Shown here: piece after piece, positions 37,089 through 46,206 of the stretch
How positions within the stretch are numbered: the first letter of the stretch is position 1
How the letters are laid out: the number at the start of each line of letters is the position of its first letter
Source of the DNA: Seohaeicola saemankumensis
GTDB taxonomy: Bacteria; Pseudomonadota; Alphaproteobacteria; Rhodobacterales; Rhodobacteraceae
Length of the DNA: 64,000 nucleotides
Assembly (NCBI RefSeq): GCF_020171285.1
Contig: NZ_JAIUZI010000004.1
Location: 375,425-439,424, forward strand
Direction: 5' to 3'
Translations under genes and position numbers: made by a program
The notes under the pieces: model-generated
What the model saw: the letters and a program-made list of their open reading frames with translations, nothing else
Told to the model about the DNA's origin: nothing
Database searches by the model: none

Positions 37089-38113
37089 GCTTCACGCCCC
37101 TCGTAGCGGATGCGTGGATCCAGCAGAACCAGCAGAACGTCAGAAATCATCGTGCCGATCAGTGTGAGCAGCGCCACGAACATCAGGATAAAGCCCGACA
37201 GGAACTGGTCCTGGGTCTTGAGCGCGGTCAGCAGGGTCGGACCGATGGTTTGCAGGCCCATCACAACCGAGACCAGAACCGATCCCGACACCATCGAGGG
37301 CAGCAGGTTCCCGATGTCGGCCACAAACGGGTTGAACGCCACCCGCAACGGGTATTTGGCAAGCATGCGGCTGGGCGCCATGCCCTTTGCCACCGCTGTT
37401 TCGACATAGGGTTTGCCCAGCTCGTCGAGCATGTTGGCGCGCAGACGCTGCATCATCGCGGACGCCCCGGCGGTACCGATCACGATAGTTGGCACGATCA
37501 GGTGAACCATAACCGATTTGAACTTGTCCCAGGTCAGCGGCTGGCCCTCGAAAACCGGGTCCATCAGCCCGCCGATCGGAATGTTGAGGTATTTCCTCCC
37601 GTAGTAGTAGAGGATCAACGCCAACAGGAAGTTCGGCGTCGCCAGCCCGAGGTACCCGACAAAGGCCGATGTGTAGTCGACCCAGGTGCGTGACCGGGCG
37701 GCGGCGATCACCCCCAAAGGCAAGGAAACAGCGTAGACAAAGACGATGGCCGCGATGTTGACCAGTACGGTCAGCCACAGGCTGTCACCGACAATGTCGC
37801 GTACCGGGCGGTCAAATTCGAAAGACCAGCCAAAGTTGCCCTGGATCAGGCCGGAAAACCCGTGCGGGCCGGGCATGAAGCCGACCCAGATCATGTATTG
37901 TTCCCAAAGCGGCCGATCCAGCGCATATTCCTTGCGCAGGAACTCTGCCTTGGCCACGCCCGCCGATTGGCCGGTGGCCTGCAATTCGGCGATCTGGTTG
38001 CTCAGGTAATCGCCCGGCGGCAGGTTGATGATGATGAACACCATCGCAGACACCACCAAGAGCGTCAGCAGCATGGTTCCGAACCGGTAGATGGCGTAGC
38101 GCAGGATGCTCAT
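37085..38113 (-). CDS. ABC transporter permease (YejB/DppB-like)
   Basis: Inner-membrane permease of 342 aa with TM1 at the N-terminus (MLLTLLVVSAMVFIIINLPP), the conserved NLPPGDYL segment, further membrane spans and the loop DELGKPYVETAVAKGMAPSR as EAA-type contact. Forms a heterodimer with the neighbouring permease. It lies 12 nt after the binding-protein gene. Confidence 0.93.
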   Translation of the reverse strand: MSILRYAIYRFGTMLLTLLVVSAMVFIIINLPPGDYLSNQIAELQATGQSAGVAKAEFLRKEYALDRPLWEQYMIWVGFMPGPHGFSGLIQGNFGWSFEFDRPVRDIVGDSLWLTVLVNIAAIVFVYAVSLPLGVIAAARSRTWVDYTSAFVGYLGLATPNFLLALILYYYGRKYLNIPIGGLMDPVFEGQPLTWDKFKSVMVHLIVPTIVIGTAGASAMMQRLRANMLDELGKPYVETAVAKGMAPSRMLAKYPLRVAFNPFVADIGNLLPSMVSGSVLVSVVMGLQTIGPTLLTALKTQDQFLSGFILMFVALLTLIGTMISDVLLVLLDPRIRYEGREA

Positions 38114-38125
38114 CGTCGGGTCCTG

Positions 38126-40051
38126 TTACTCGCCATCGGAGAAAAAGAACTCGTCCAGCCGGTGCACTCCGAAATGCGCGCCGGGTTCCCATGCCCAAAG
38201 TGCCTTTTCCGGCACGTTGCGTAGCCGTTTGTTGACAACAATGGGCTGCGGTGCACCGTTCAGGATGCCGATGCCAAAAATATTATCGGCATGAATCTGC
38301 AGCATTTCATGCCAGACGGCGGTGCGGTCCTCGTCCGTGGTGGACGCTTCCCAGGTTTCGGCCAACTCCATCAGGCGTTGCGCGGGTGGCATGTCGGGGG
38401 CTTCGCCCGAGGATCCTCCGGTCTGGTAATGCTGACCCCATTTCGGCCAGGCCAGGAACACCTGGTCGCGCGGCGCCAGGTATTCGGGCGAGGTATAGAT
38501 CTGGGGGATGCCGTTGTCCCAGCCGTACCAGACGGATGCCATGGTGTTGCCGGAGAACACCCGATTGCGCAGGATGTCGCGGTCCAGCGGGCGCATCACC
38601 AGCTTGACGCCGACGTCGCGCCAGTTGTCGGTGACGATCTGTAGCGCGTTTTCAACCTCTTGCCGTTCGCCGGCGGTTTCGATCACCACCTCCAGCGGGC
38701 GGCCGTCGGGCAGGGTGCGGATGCCGTCCTTGCCCCGTGTTCCCAGACCGGCCTCGTCCAGCAGCTTGTTCGCAAGTGCCGGGTCGTGCTGGGCCCAGGC
38801 TTCGCGGTACTCTTCTTTGAAGAACGGGCTCGAGGAGAGCAAGCTCATGGCGCCGGGATGCGCCAGTTTGAAATAGAGCGCCTGGTTGATAGTCTTGCGG
38901 TCGATCGCCAGCGACAGCGCCCGGCGGACCCGGACATCGCGCAGGATCTCGCGCCATGCGTCGTCCTCGTAATTCAGGTTGGGATATATCGCGATCTGCG
39001 ACGCCACGCCAGTGCCCCACAGCAGGGTGCGGTAATTGCCGCCGTCGGCCTCGCCCTTGCGCAGGATCGAGATGTCGCGGAAATCCAGCCCGCGGCCCTG
39101 CAGATCGGTCTCGCCGGCGTTGGCCTTGGCCGCGACCAGACCGGGCGCGACGATCTCCATCTCAATGACATCAATGTAGGGCAGCTGCGCACCGTTGGAA
39201 TCGACCCGGTGATAATACGGGTTGCGGACAAAGAGGTGCCGGATCTTCTTGCCGGAGGTGGAATTCATCCAGGGTTGCAGCGTCGGCAACTCGTGATTGT
39301 CGTATTTGTACATGTTGTCGAGCTTGTTATGCAGCGCTGCCCAGCTCTTGACGCGGGCGTCGTTCACGGCGGCCTTGAGCGCCGCAGGATCCGCGTATTT
39401 GACATGGTACTGCTTGAGAAACTCGGACGGGCGGTAGATGAACGGCGGCCGGGCCTGTGCCAGAGACTGCAGGAAGTTCGGGTTCGGGTGGGCCCATTCG
39501 TACACGACGGTTTGCGCATCGGGAAAGCTCACCTGGGGCAGTTCGCCCCGCACCCGCAGAAAGTCCGGCGGGCCCGCCGGGCTGAGCGCGGGTTCATTGG
39601 CCACGTCGTTCCACCAGTAGGCAAAATCGGCCGAAGTGAACGGGCTGCCATCCGACCATTTGTGGCCGGGGCGCAGCCGCAGGGTATAGCGTTTATTGCC
39701 CTCGTTCTCATAGGCGGCGAGGATATCCGGGGCCAGGCTGTAGGTGTGGTCGTAGCCGACCAGCCGGGCATAGCCATAGACCACCATCTGGCGGATGTCC
39801 TTGCTGCGGGTGACCATGGTTCGCATGGTTCCGCCCGGAATACCAAAGACGCGCCCCTTTGCCTCCAGATCGACCACCAGCGGTTCGGACGGCAGGCGCT
39901 GGTCGATCGGCGGCAGGTCACCGCGTGTGACTTCGTCCTGCCAAAATGCCGTTTCGGACAGCTGCGAAGCGGCAAAGCTTCCGTTTGGTACAAATGCGGT
40001 AAGCGCCAAAGCCAGCGCGGCGGGCAGGAGTTTGCGGGAGAGTTCAAACAT
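38126..40051 (-). CDS. ABC transporter substrate-binding protein, family 5
   Basis: Periplasmic receptor of 641 aa with signal peptide (LLPAALALALTAFVPNG, cleavage after GSFA). The SBP_bac_5 fold is shown by LRPGHKWSDGSPFTSADFAY and VRRALSLAIDRKTINQALY. Family members bind oligopeptides, opines or nickel-chelates; at this length a peptide-like or larger ligand is likely, but specificity cannot be read. It overlaps the ATPase gene by 8 nt, and its receptor-after-ATPase order differs from yejABEF. Confidence 0.92.
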   Translation of the reverse strand: MFELSRKLLPAALALALTAFVPNGSFAASQLSETAFWQDEVTRGDLPPIDQRLPSEPLVVDLEAKGRVFGIPGGTMRTMVTRSKDIRQMVVYGYARLVGYDHTYSLAPDILAAYENEGNKRYTLRLRPGHKWSDGSPFTSADFAYWWNDVANEPALSPAGPPDFLRVRGELPQVSFPDAQTVVYEWAHPNPNFLQSLAQARPPFIYRPSEFLKQYHVKYADPAALKAAVNDARVKSWAALHNKLDNMYKYDNHELPTLQPWMNSTSGKKIRHLFVRNPYYHRVDSNGAQLPYIDVIEMEIVAPGLVAAKANAGETDLQGRGLDFRDISILRKGEADGGNYRTLLWGTGVASQIAIYPNLNYEDDAWREILRDVRVRRALSLAIDRKTINQALYFKLAHPGAMSLLSSSPFFKEEYREAWAQHDPALANKLLDEAGLGTRGKDGIRTLPDGRPLEVVIETAGERQEVENALQIVTDNWRDVGVKLVMRPLDRDILRNRVFSGNTMASVWYGWDNGIPQIYTSPEYLAPRDQVFLAWPKWGQHYQTGGSSGEAPDMPPAQRLMELAETWEASTTDEDRTAVWHEMLQIHADNIFGIGILNGAPQPIVVNKRLRNVPEKALWAWEPGAHFGVHRLDEFFFSDGE

Positions 40052-41816
40052 GGCAACGTACCTTGTGGCCGGGTTCCAGTTCTGTAAGCGACGGTATCAC
40101 GGTGTCCGTGAAACGGAAATCTTCGGGCCAGCTGTCGGGCGCGCCTGCGCCCTGGGCCACGAGTTTCAGATTGATCGGGCGTTCGATGTCCGGCGTTGGT
40201 TGGGCCGCGATCAGCGCTTTGGTGTAGGGGTGTTTTGGATTGTAGAACAAAGTGTCCGGCGGTGCCTGTTCAACGACAAGCCCCTGCCGCATCACCGCCA
40301 CCTCGTCGGCGATCCGCGCCACGACGGCCAGATCGTGACTGATGAACAGGTAGCTCAGGTTCATGCGGTCGCGGATGTCTTCCAGCAGCGACAGGATCTG
40401 TTCCTGGACCGAGACATCCAGCGCTGAGGTCGGTTCGTCGCAGACGATCAGGCGGGGGTCCAGCATCATGGCGCGGGCAATCGAAAGGCGCTGCCGCTGG
40501 CCGCCGGAAAAGGCGTGCGGGAACCGCTGCAGCATGTCGGCGTTCAGCCCGACCTGCTTCAGCATTTCGGCAGCGCGGTCCCGGCGTTCCTCGCGGCTGC
40601 CGATGTTGTGGATCTCCAGCGGCTCGGTCATCGCGTCCAGGATCCGCATCCGGGGCGATAGCGACGAATAGGGATCCTGAAACACCATCTGCGCCTCGCG
40701 CTGAAACGCGGTGCGCTCGGCGCGGGTCATCTTGTGGACCGCCAGCGGCGCGGCGCTGGGGTCGGGACGGAACCAGACCTCGCCGCCGGGATCGGGCGGC
40801 TCGGCGGCCAGTGCGATGCGGGCGGCCGTGGTCTTGCCCGAGCCGCTTTCGCCGACGATGGCGAGCGTCTTGCCGCGCGGCAGCTTGAGGTCGATGCCCC
40901 GGCAGGCGTGGATCAGCACGTCGGGTTTCCACGCCGACCCGGCCCGCATGGTATAGGTCTTGGACACAGATTTCATCTCGAGGATCAGGTCATCCTCGGG
41001 CAGCGGTTCGGCCAGTTCCGGCGCGGCGGGAATCGACGGTGCCGCATTGAACAGCTGTTGGGTATAGGGGTGCGCGGGCGCCTTCAGCAGCGGTTCCGCC
41101 GCGCCCGATTCCATCACCCGGCCCTTGTGCATCACGACGACCTGTTCGGCCATGTTGGCAACCACGCCCAGATCGTGGGTCACCAGGATCAGCCCCATGC
41201 CGGTTTCTTTTTGCAGGTCCTTGATCAGCCCCAGCACCTGCGCCTGCGTGGTCACGTCCAGCGCCGTGGTGGGTTCATCCGCGATCAACAGTTCGGGTTT
41301 GGCGACCATAGCCATGGCGATCATCGCGCGTTGCCGCATACCGCCTGATAATTCGAATGGATAAGAGCTGTAGGCCCGTTCCGGATCGGGAAAGCCGACG
41401 CGTTCGAAGGTTTCAAGAACCGTTTTCTTCGCGGTCTTTTCACTCGCGCCGCGATGCAGCCACAACACCTCGCTGACCTGATTGCCGATCCGGTGCAGCG
41501 GCGACAGCGACCGCATCGGTTCCTGAAAGATCATCGAGACGAGGTTGCCGCGCACATCGCGCATCCGGCGTTCGTTCAACTCGTTCAGAACCAGCCCGCC
41601 GCTGCTGCCGTTCAGGGTCACCCGGCCGGTACGGATCTGCGCGGTTTTGGGCAGAATGCGCAGCACCGCGCGGCAGGTAACCGTTTTGCCGGATCCGGAT
41701 TCGCCAACCAGGGCAAGCGTTTCGCCCGGCCGAACGGCAAAGTTCACGTCGCGCACGACGGCTTCGCCCTTGCCAAAGCCGATGCTTAGATTTTCGACGG
41801 ACAGCAAGGGGGTCAT
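40044..41816 (-). CDS. Fused dual ABC ATPase (YejF/DppD-DppF fusion type)
   Basis: The 590-aa protein has two complete ATPase domains. Domain 1: Walker A GESGSGKT, signature LSGGMRQRAMIAMAM, Walker B LIADEPTTALDV. Domain 2: Walker A GESGSGKT near 320, signature FSGGQRQRLSIARAM, Walker B LIVCDEPTSALDV. Both carry the C-terminal HPYT element of peptide importer ATPases. First gene of the importer operon, transcribed from a 217-nt divergent gap with two direct repeats (41862-41913). Confidence 0.95.
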   Translation of the reverse strand: MTPLLSVENLSIGFGKGEAVVRDVNFAVRPGETLALVGESGSGKTVTCRAVLRILPKTAQIRTGRVTLNGSSGGLVLNELNERRMRDVRGNLVSMIFQEPMRSLSPLHRIGNQVSEVLWLHRGASEKTAKKTVLETFERVGFPDPERAYSSYPFELSGGMRQRAMIAMAMVAKPELLIADEPTTALDVTTQAQVLGLIKDLQKETGMGLILVTHDLGVVANMAEQVVVMHKGRVMESGAAEPLLKAPAHPYTQQLFNAAPSIPAAPELAEPLPEDDLILEMKSVSKTYTMRAGSAWKPDVLIHACRGIDLKLPRGKTLAIVGESGSGKTTAARIALAAEPPDPGGEVWFRPDPSAAPLAVHKMTRAERTAFQREAQMVFQDPYSSLSPRMRILDAMTEPLEIHNIGSREERRDRAAEMLKQVGLNADMLQRFPHAFSGGQRQRLSIARAMMLDPRLIVCDEPTSALDVSVQEQILSLLEDIRDRMNLSYLFISHDLAVVARIADEVAVMRQGLVVEQAPPDTLFYNPKHPYTKALIAAQPTPDIERPINLKLVAQGAGAPDSWPEDFRFTDTVIPSLTELEPGHKVRCHV

Positions 41817-41861
41817 TCAGCCACGTCCACCTGGCCGATCGTGCAAAAACATCAAACGTGT

Positions 41862-41913
41862 AACCCCCACAGTCATTTTGCCTCACCTTCGCTTGGGCAA
41901 CCCCCACTAGTCA
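41862..41913. promoter_or_regulatory. Direct repeats upstream of the importer operon
   Basis: AACCCCCACAGTCA (41862-41875) and AACCCCCACTAGTCA (41899-41913) are near-identical repeats about 37 nt apart in the gap between the importer ATPase and the divergent methyltransferase-like gene. Roughly three to four helical turns separate them, so they could be paired regulator sites. No matching regulator gene is adjacent. Confidence 0.45.
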
Positions 41914-42033
41914 AACCCCAATTGCCAAGGTTTTTTCCTCTTCTTGCGAATTGTTGGGCTGGGTGCCTACACATTGGCGTCCCGGTTTGGCATGACAGGT
42001 GACAAGGGGCGCAAGTTGCAAAGGAGTGCACGG

Positions 42034-42519
42034 GTGAGCCGACTTGATGTGTTTATCGACCGGATGGTGTCCCAGCGCGCCAGCCTGGATTTTGCAATCG
42101 CCGAAACAGCCGGGCTGACCGGGCCGGTGTTCGAACTGGGGCTGGGCAACGGGCGCACGTTTGACCATGTGCGCGAACGGGTACAGGGGCGCGAAATCTA
42201 TGTGTTTGAACGCGCGATTGCGTCGAACCCGGCCAGCACGCCCGAGCCGGAATTCACCATCCTTGGCGATGTGATGGAGACGCTGCCGCAGGCGCTGGAT
42301 CGGTTCGGACCGACGGCGAGCCTGATACATGCGGACCTGGGCGGCCATAACCTGCAGAAAAACGATATCTTCGCGCGCAAGATCTCGCCGCTGATCGAGC
42401 CGATGCTGGCGGCGGGCGGGCTGATGGTGTCGAGCGACCGGATGTATTTCGATACGCTGACCGAGCTTCCGCTGGCCCCCAGTGCCGTCGAGGGACGCTG
42501 TTTCATCTACCGCCGCTGA
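42034..42519 (+). CDS. SAM-dependent methyltransferase-like protein (paralog of 23602-24078)
   Basis: The 161-aa protein carries PVFELGLGNGRTFDHVRE as the SAM-binding glycine motif and REIYVFERAI as the acidic strand. Start is GTG at 42034 (MSRLDVFIDRM once formylmethionine is used), with GGAG 7 nt upstream. The start matches that of its paralog in the glycan operon, which confirms the choice. The C-terminal ARKISPLIEPMLAAGGLMVS also matches. Length is well below a full methyltransferase, so substrate-binding elements are minimal; function unknown. It lies 124 nt before an acyl-CoA ligase gene. Confidence 0.82.
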   Translation: MSRLDVFIDRMVSQRASLDFAIAETAGLTGPVFELGLGNGRTFDHVRERVQGREIYVFERAIASNPASTPEPEFTILGDVMETLPQALDRFGPTASLIHADLGGHNLQKNDIFARKISPLIEPMLAAGGLMVSSDRMYFDTLTELPLAPSAVEGRCFIYRR

Positions 42520-42643
42520 GCCGTCTCGCCAATCCGGGTTGCCCGATTGCGCGCTGCCTCTAAGATATCGCAACGCCTGTCGCGGGCACGACTTTGTCAT
42601 GACCCCAGCGCGAGCGGAGCACTCTGGGAGGAGACAAGGGCCC

Positions 42644-44272
42644 ATGTCGGGAAAGATGATGTTTCAGCAGCTGACCATCAGCTCGCTGATTGAACACGCC
42701 GCGCGCTATCACGGTGGCACCGAAGTCGTATCGGTGGAAATGGACGGCAGCCTGAGCCGGTCGACATGGCGCGAGGTCGAGGAAAACGCGCGCCGGCTGG
42801 GCTCGGCCCTCGACCGGCTCGGTGTGGACGATGGCGCGCGCTGCGGCACGATCGCGTGGAACAACCTGCGCCATCTGCAGATCTATTTCGGCGTCGCCGG
42901 CAGCGGGCGTGTCACCCACACCATCAATCCCCGGCTGACGCCCGAACAGCTGGTCTACATCATCAACCACGCTGAGGATCAGGTGCTGTTTCTGGACCGC
43001 ACCTTTCTGCCGGTGGCCGCCGGGCTGCACGATCAGCTGAAAACCGTGTGCCACTATGTGCTGATGGGGCCGCGCGACGAAGAGGCGGCGGCGATGCTCG
43101 ACGGGCTGCTGTTCTATGATGACCTTCTGGCGGATGCCGATCCGGGATACCAATGGCCCGAGCTGCCGGAAACCACGCCGTCCAGCCTGTGCTACACCTC
43201 GGGGACCACGGGCCACCCCAAGGGCGTGGAATACACCCATCGCTCAACCGTGCTGCATACGCTGGGCGCCAACCAGCCCGACGGGCTGGCGCTGTCGGCC
43301 AAGGACACGATTCTGCCGGTGGTGCCGATGTTCCACGCCAATGCATGGGGCGTGCCCTATACCGCCGCGATGACCGGGGCCAAGCTGGTTCTGCCGGGCG
43401 CGGACCTGTCCGGTCCGGCGCTGGTGCGCCTGATCGACGGCGAAAAGGTCACCGTGTCGATGGGCGTGCCGACGATCTGGCTGGGCCTGCTCGAAGCGCT
43501 GGAGGCGGCGGGCTCCACCGCGCCCAGCCTGACGCGCGCCACGGTCGGCGGATCGGCCCTGCCGCCGTCGATGATCGTTGATTTCCGCGACAAGTTCGGG
43601 GTCGAGCTGATCCACGGCTGGGGCATGACGGAAACCAGCCCGCTGGGATCGCTGAACCAGCTGCTGCAGAAACATCTCGACTTGCCGCCTGATGTGCAGG
43701 CCAAGCTGCGAGAAGGGCAGGGCAGGCCGCCATTCGGTGTCGAACTGCGGATCGTGGACGAGGCCGGAAACCGGTTGCCCGACGATGGTGAAACCCAGGG
43801 CGACCTGCAGATCCGGGGACACTGGATCGTCGATACGTATTTCGGACGCGATCAAAGCGCATTGACCGAGGATGGATGGTTCGATACCGGCGATGTCGCC
43901 ACCATCGACCCGGACGGCTACATGATCATCCGGGACCGGTCCAAGGATATCATCAAGTCGGGCGGCGAGTGGATTTCGACTGTGGAACTGGAAAACATCG
44001 CCATTGCCCATCCCGGCATCGGCAATGCCGCCGCCATCGCCGCGCGGCACCGCAAGTGGGACGAGCGCCCGGTGATCATCGCGATCCCGGTCCCTGAGGC
44101 CGCCCCGTCCGAAGCCGAATTGATCGCCTTTTTCGATGGCAAGGTGGCCCGCTGGCAAGTCCCCGACAAGGTCATCTTTGTCGATGAACTGCCTATTGGC
44201 GCCACCGGCAAGGTGCTCAAGAACCAGCTGCGCGATGCCTATGGCGAGGTGTTGATAGAGGACGCCGGTTAG
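42644..44272 (+). CDS. Acyl-CoA ligase, DmdB-like / long-chain fatty acid type
   Basis: ATP-dependent acid:CoA ligase of the ANL superfamily, 542 aa. P-loop-like SSLCYTSGTTGHPKGVEYTH, GWGMTETSPLG (A5), GDLQIRGHWIVDTYF, WFDTGDVATIDPDGYM (A7), IIRDRSKDIIKSGGEWIS (A8) and the C-terminal catalytic Lys in GATGKVLKNQ are all present. The N-terminus (SSLIEHAARYHG) and overall layout resemble roseobacter DmdB 3-methylmercaptopropionate-CoA ligases, but specificity is not proven and medium- or long-chain acids are equally possible. The ATG at 42644 has GGAGGAG some 11-13 nt upstream. It overlaps the convergent cbbY by 4 nt. Confidence 0.9.
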   Translation: MSGKMMFQQLTISSLIEHAARYHGGTEVVSVEMDGSLSRSTWREVEENARRLGSALDRLGVDDGARCGTIAWNNLRHLQIYFGVAGSGRVTHTINPRLTPEQLVYIINHAEDQVLFLDRTFLPVAAGLHDQLKTVCHYVLMGPRDEEAAAMLDGLLFYDDLLADADPGYQWPELPETTPSSLCYTSGTTGHPKGVEYTHRSTVLHTLGANQPDGLALSAKDTILPVVPMFHANAWGVPYTAAMTGAKLVLPGADLSGPALVRLIDGEKVTVSMGVPTIWLGLLEALEAAGSTAPSLTRATVGGSALPPSMIVDFRDKFGVELIHGWGMTETSPLGSLNQLLQKHLDLPPDVQAKLREGQGRPPFGVELRIVDEAGNRLPDDGETQGDLQIRGHWIVDTYFGRDQSALTEDGWFDTGDVATIDPDGYMIIRDRSKDIIKSGGEWISTVELENIAIAHPGIGNAAAIAARHRKWDERPVIIAIPVPEAAPSEAELIAFFDGKVARWQVPDKVIFVDELPIGATGKVLKNQLRDAYGEVLIEDAG

Positions 44273-44967
44273 GCCGCCCTGGCCATCGGTCCGGTCAGGA
44301 CAACCGGTAGCCGCCCCCATTCGAGCGACGGCAGAACCCAGTCCGCCGCGCTGAAATCCTCGGCCGCAGTATAGGCCGAGGGTGTGACGACGGTGCGCAG
44401 CCCTGCTGACTGGGCGGACCGCAGCCCGTTGCGGCTGTCTTCAAAAGCGATACAGGCGTGGGCGGGCAGGTTCAGCCGGGCCAGCGCAAGCAGGAATACA
44501 TCGGGCGCGGGTTTCTTTCGGCGCACCTCGTCACCGGCCGCGATGACATCAAAGACCTCGTGCGCCGGGCGGTTCCAGCAGGCGGCGCAGAGCGCATCGA
44601 CATTGGGACGGTTGGTCGTGGTGGCAACCGCCACCTTGATCCCCCGCGCGCGGGCATTGGCGATCAGATCGGCCACGCCGGGGCGCAGGAACAGACCGCC
44701 GCCCGCGACGATCTCGGCGTACCGCGCGGTCTTGCGTTTGTGAAGTGCGGCGATCTCGGCGTCACCAGGCCCGCTGCCGCAGGTCTCGCGCCAGGCCCGC
44801 ATCCGCTCTTTGCCGCCGGTGGTGCGCAACAGGAACGTGTAGTCCTGAACGCTCCAATGCCAGTCCAGCCCGGCCTCGGCGAAGGTTTCGTTGAACGCGC
44901 GGCGGTGGGCTTCCTCGGTTTCGGCCAGGGTGCCATCGACGTCGAAAATCAATGCGGCCGGGGTCAT
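44269..44967 (-). CDS. cbbY: CbbY, HAD-family sugar-bisphosphate phosphatase
   Basis: HAD phosphatase of 232 aa. In characterised organisms CbbY removes xylulose 1,5-bisphosphate, an inhibitor of RuBisCO. Motif I is LIFDVDGTLAETEEAHRRAF (nucleophile Asp and acid/base Asp), ATTTNRP is motif II, and RRKKPAPDVFLLAL with AFEDSRNG are motifs III and IV. Last gene of the cbb operon, with ATGA overlap to cbbZ. It converges on the acyl-CoA ligase. Confidence 0.92.
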   Translation of the reverse strand: MTPAALIFDVDGTLAETEEAHRRAFNETFAEAGLDWHWSVQDYTFLLRTTGGKERMRAWRETCGSGPGDAEIAALHKRKTARYAEIVAGGGLFLRPGVADLIANARARGIKVAVATTTNRPNVDALCAACWNRPAHEVFDVIAAGDEVRRKKPAPDVFLLALARLNLPAHACIAFEDSRNGLRSAQSAGLRTVVTPSAYTAAEDFSAADWVLPSLEWGRLPVVLTGPMARAA

Positions 44968-45626
44968 GCGGATTTCCTTTGCGGCAGGGTGGCGATCAGG
45001 TCGGGCAGGGCCGCGAAATCGGAGAACCGCGCCGAATGCGGCAGCGCCTCGGCGGGTGTCTTGCGGTACCCTTCGGTGAACAGCAGGAACGGCACCCCGG
45101 CGCGGTGAGCGGTTTCGGCATCCACTTCGCTGTCACCGACATAGACGCGCGGCCCCTCGGGAAGCTGGTCAAAGGTCCGCAGCAGGTGCGCGGGGTCGGG
45201 TTTCTTGACGGCCAGCGTGTCGCCGCCGACGACGACCAGGAACAGATCGCTCAGCCCGAAATGATCGAGGATATGCCGGGCCGGCGCCTCGGGTTTGTTG
45301 GTGCACAGCCCCAGGGTGTAGCCCTGAACCCGCAACCGCTCCAGGGCGATGCGAACGCCGGGGTACAGCGCGCTCAGATCTGATGCGGCGGCGTTGTAAT
45401 GATCCAGCGTCAGCTGGCTGAGCCGTGGGTGATCGGCCATGTCCAGACCGCGCGCCTGCATCACCCGTTCGACCAGCTTGGGCAGCCCGTTGCCGACAAA
45501 GGAGATGATGGTTGGCAGGTCGAGCGGTTCAAGCCCCTGATCGGCCAGCATCCGGTTGGCGGCGGCGCGGATGTCCGGCGCGCTGTCGACCAGCGTCCCG
45601 TCCAGATCGAATACGACAGTTGTCAC
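44964..45626 (-). CDS. cbbZ: Phosphoglycolate phosphatase CbbZ (Gph)
   Basis: Hydrolyses 2-phosphoglycolate made by RuBisCO oxygenation. The 220-aa HAD protein has VVFDLDGTLVDSAPDIRAA, LCTNKPEAPA, VKKPDPAHLL and VGDSEVDAETA. GTG at 45626 is preferred: AAGGA lies 6 nt before it and the GTGA overlaps the stop of the thioredoxin-like gene. An ATG five codons upstream, at 45641, is the alternative. It lies in the cbb operon just before cbbY. Confidence 0.93.
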   Translation of the reverse strand: MTTVVFDLDGTLVDSAPDIRAAANRMLADQGLEPLDLPTIISFVGNGLPKLVERVMQARGLDMADHPRLSQLTLDHYNAAASDLSALYPGVRIALERLRVQGYTLGLCTNKPEAPARHILDHFGLSDLFLVVVGGDTLAVKKPDPAHLLRTFDQLPEGPRVYVGDSEVDAETAHRAGVPFLLFTEGYRKTPAEALPHSARFSDFAALPDLIATLPQRKSA

Positions 45627-46180
45627 GCGGTTTCCTTCCATTTGATCGAACAGCCCATCGACGGGATCTGATCCGCCGGGCCCTGACCGGTCTCGGCGAT
45701 CTGTTTCATTGCCTCGTAAAGGTCGCGGCGTGCGTCAGCCGGCGCGGCCACATTGCGCGACGCATCCAGACGGCCCCGGTACTGCAACCCGAAATTGGCG
45801 TTAAAGCCGAAGAAATCCGGTGTGCAGGCGGCATCAAAGGCGCGCGCCACGGCTTGGCTTTCGTCGTAGAGATAGGGAAAGGGAAAGGCCTGCGCCTCGG
45901 CCAGTTCACGCATCTTTTCGAAACCGTCGGCGGGGTAGGCGGCCGCGTCATTGCTGCTGATCGCCGCCACGCCGATGCCGATCGCCTGCAGATCCCGCGC
46001 GTCGCGAATGATCCGGTCCAATACCGATTTCACATAAGGGCAGTGATTGCAGATGAACATGATCAGCGTGCCCCGGGGGCCAGCGACATCGCGCAATGAC
46101 AGGCGGCGCCCATCGGTGGCGGGCAGGGTAAAGTCTGGTGCGGGCCAGTCGAACTGGCAGACGGGCGGGGTGGCGGCCAT
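45623..46180 (-). CDS. Thioredoxin-like / AhpC-TSA family protein in the cbb operon
   Basis: The 185-aa protein has the thioredoxin-fold motif IMFICNHCPYVKSVLDRI, with a C-x2-C pair (CNHC) in the position of the redox centre, preceded by DFTLPATDGRRLSLRD. It resembles the cytosolic thioredoxin-like family often annotated as peroxiredoxin-related. No signal peptide is visible. Overlapped by cbbZ and 26 nt after the MBL-fold gene, it is transcribed with carbon-fixation genes, where a role in redox tuning of Calvin-cycle enzymes is possible but unproven. Confidence 0.85.
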   Translation of the reverse strand: MAATPPVCQFDWPAPDFTLPATDGRRLSLRDVAGPRGTLIMFICNHCPYVKSVLDRIIRDARDLQAIGIGVAAISSNDAAAYPADGFEKMRELAEAQAFPFPYLYDESQAVARAFDAACTPDFFGFNANFGLQYRGRLDASRNVAAPADARRDLYEAMKQIAETGQGPADQIPSMGCSIKWKETA

Positions 46181-46206
46181 GGTCGTTTCTCCTTGCGTGT
46201 CGCGGC

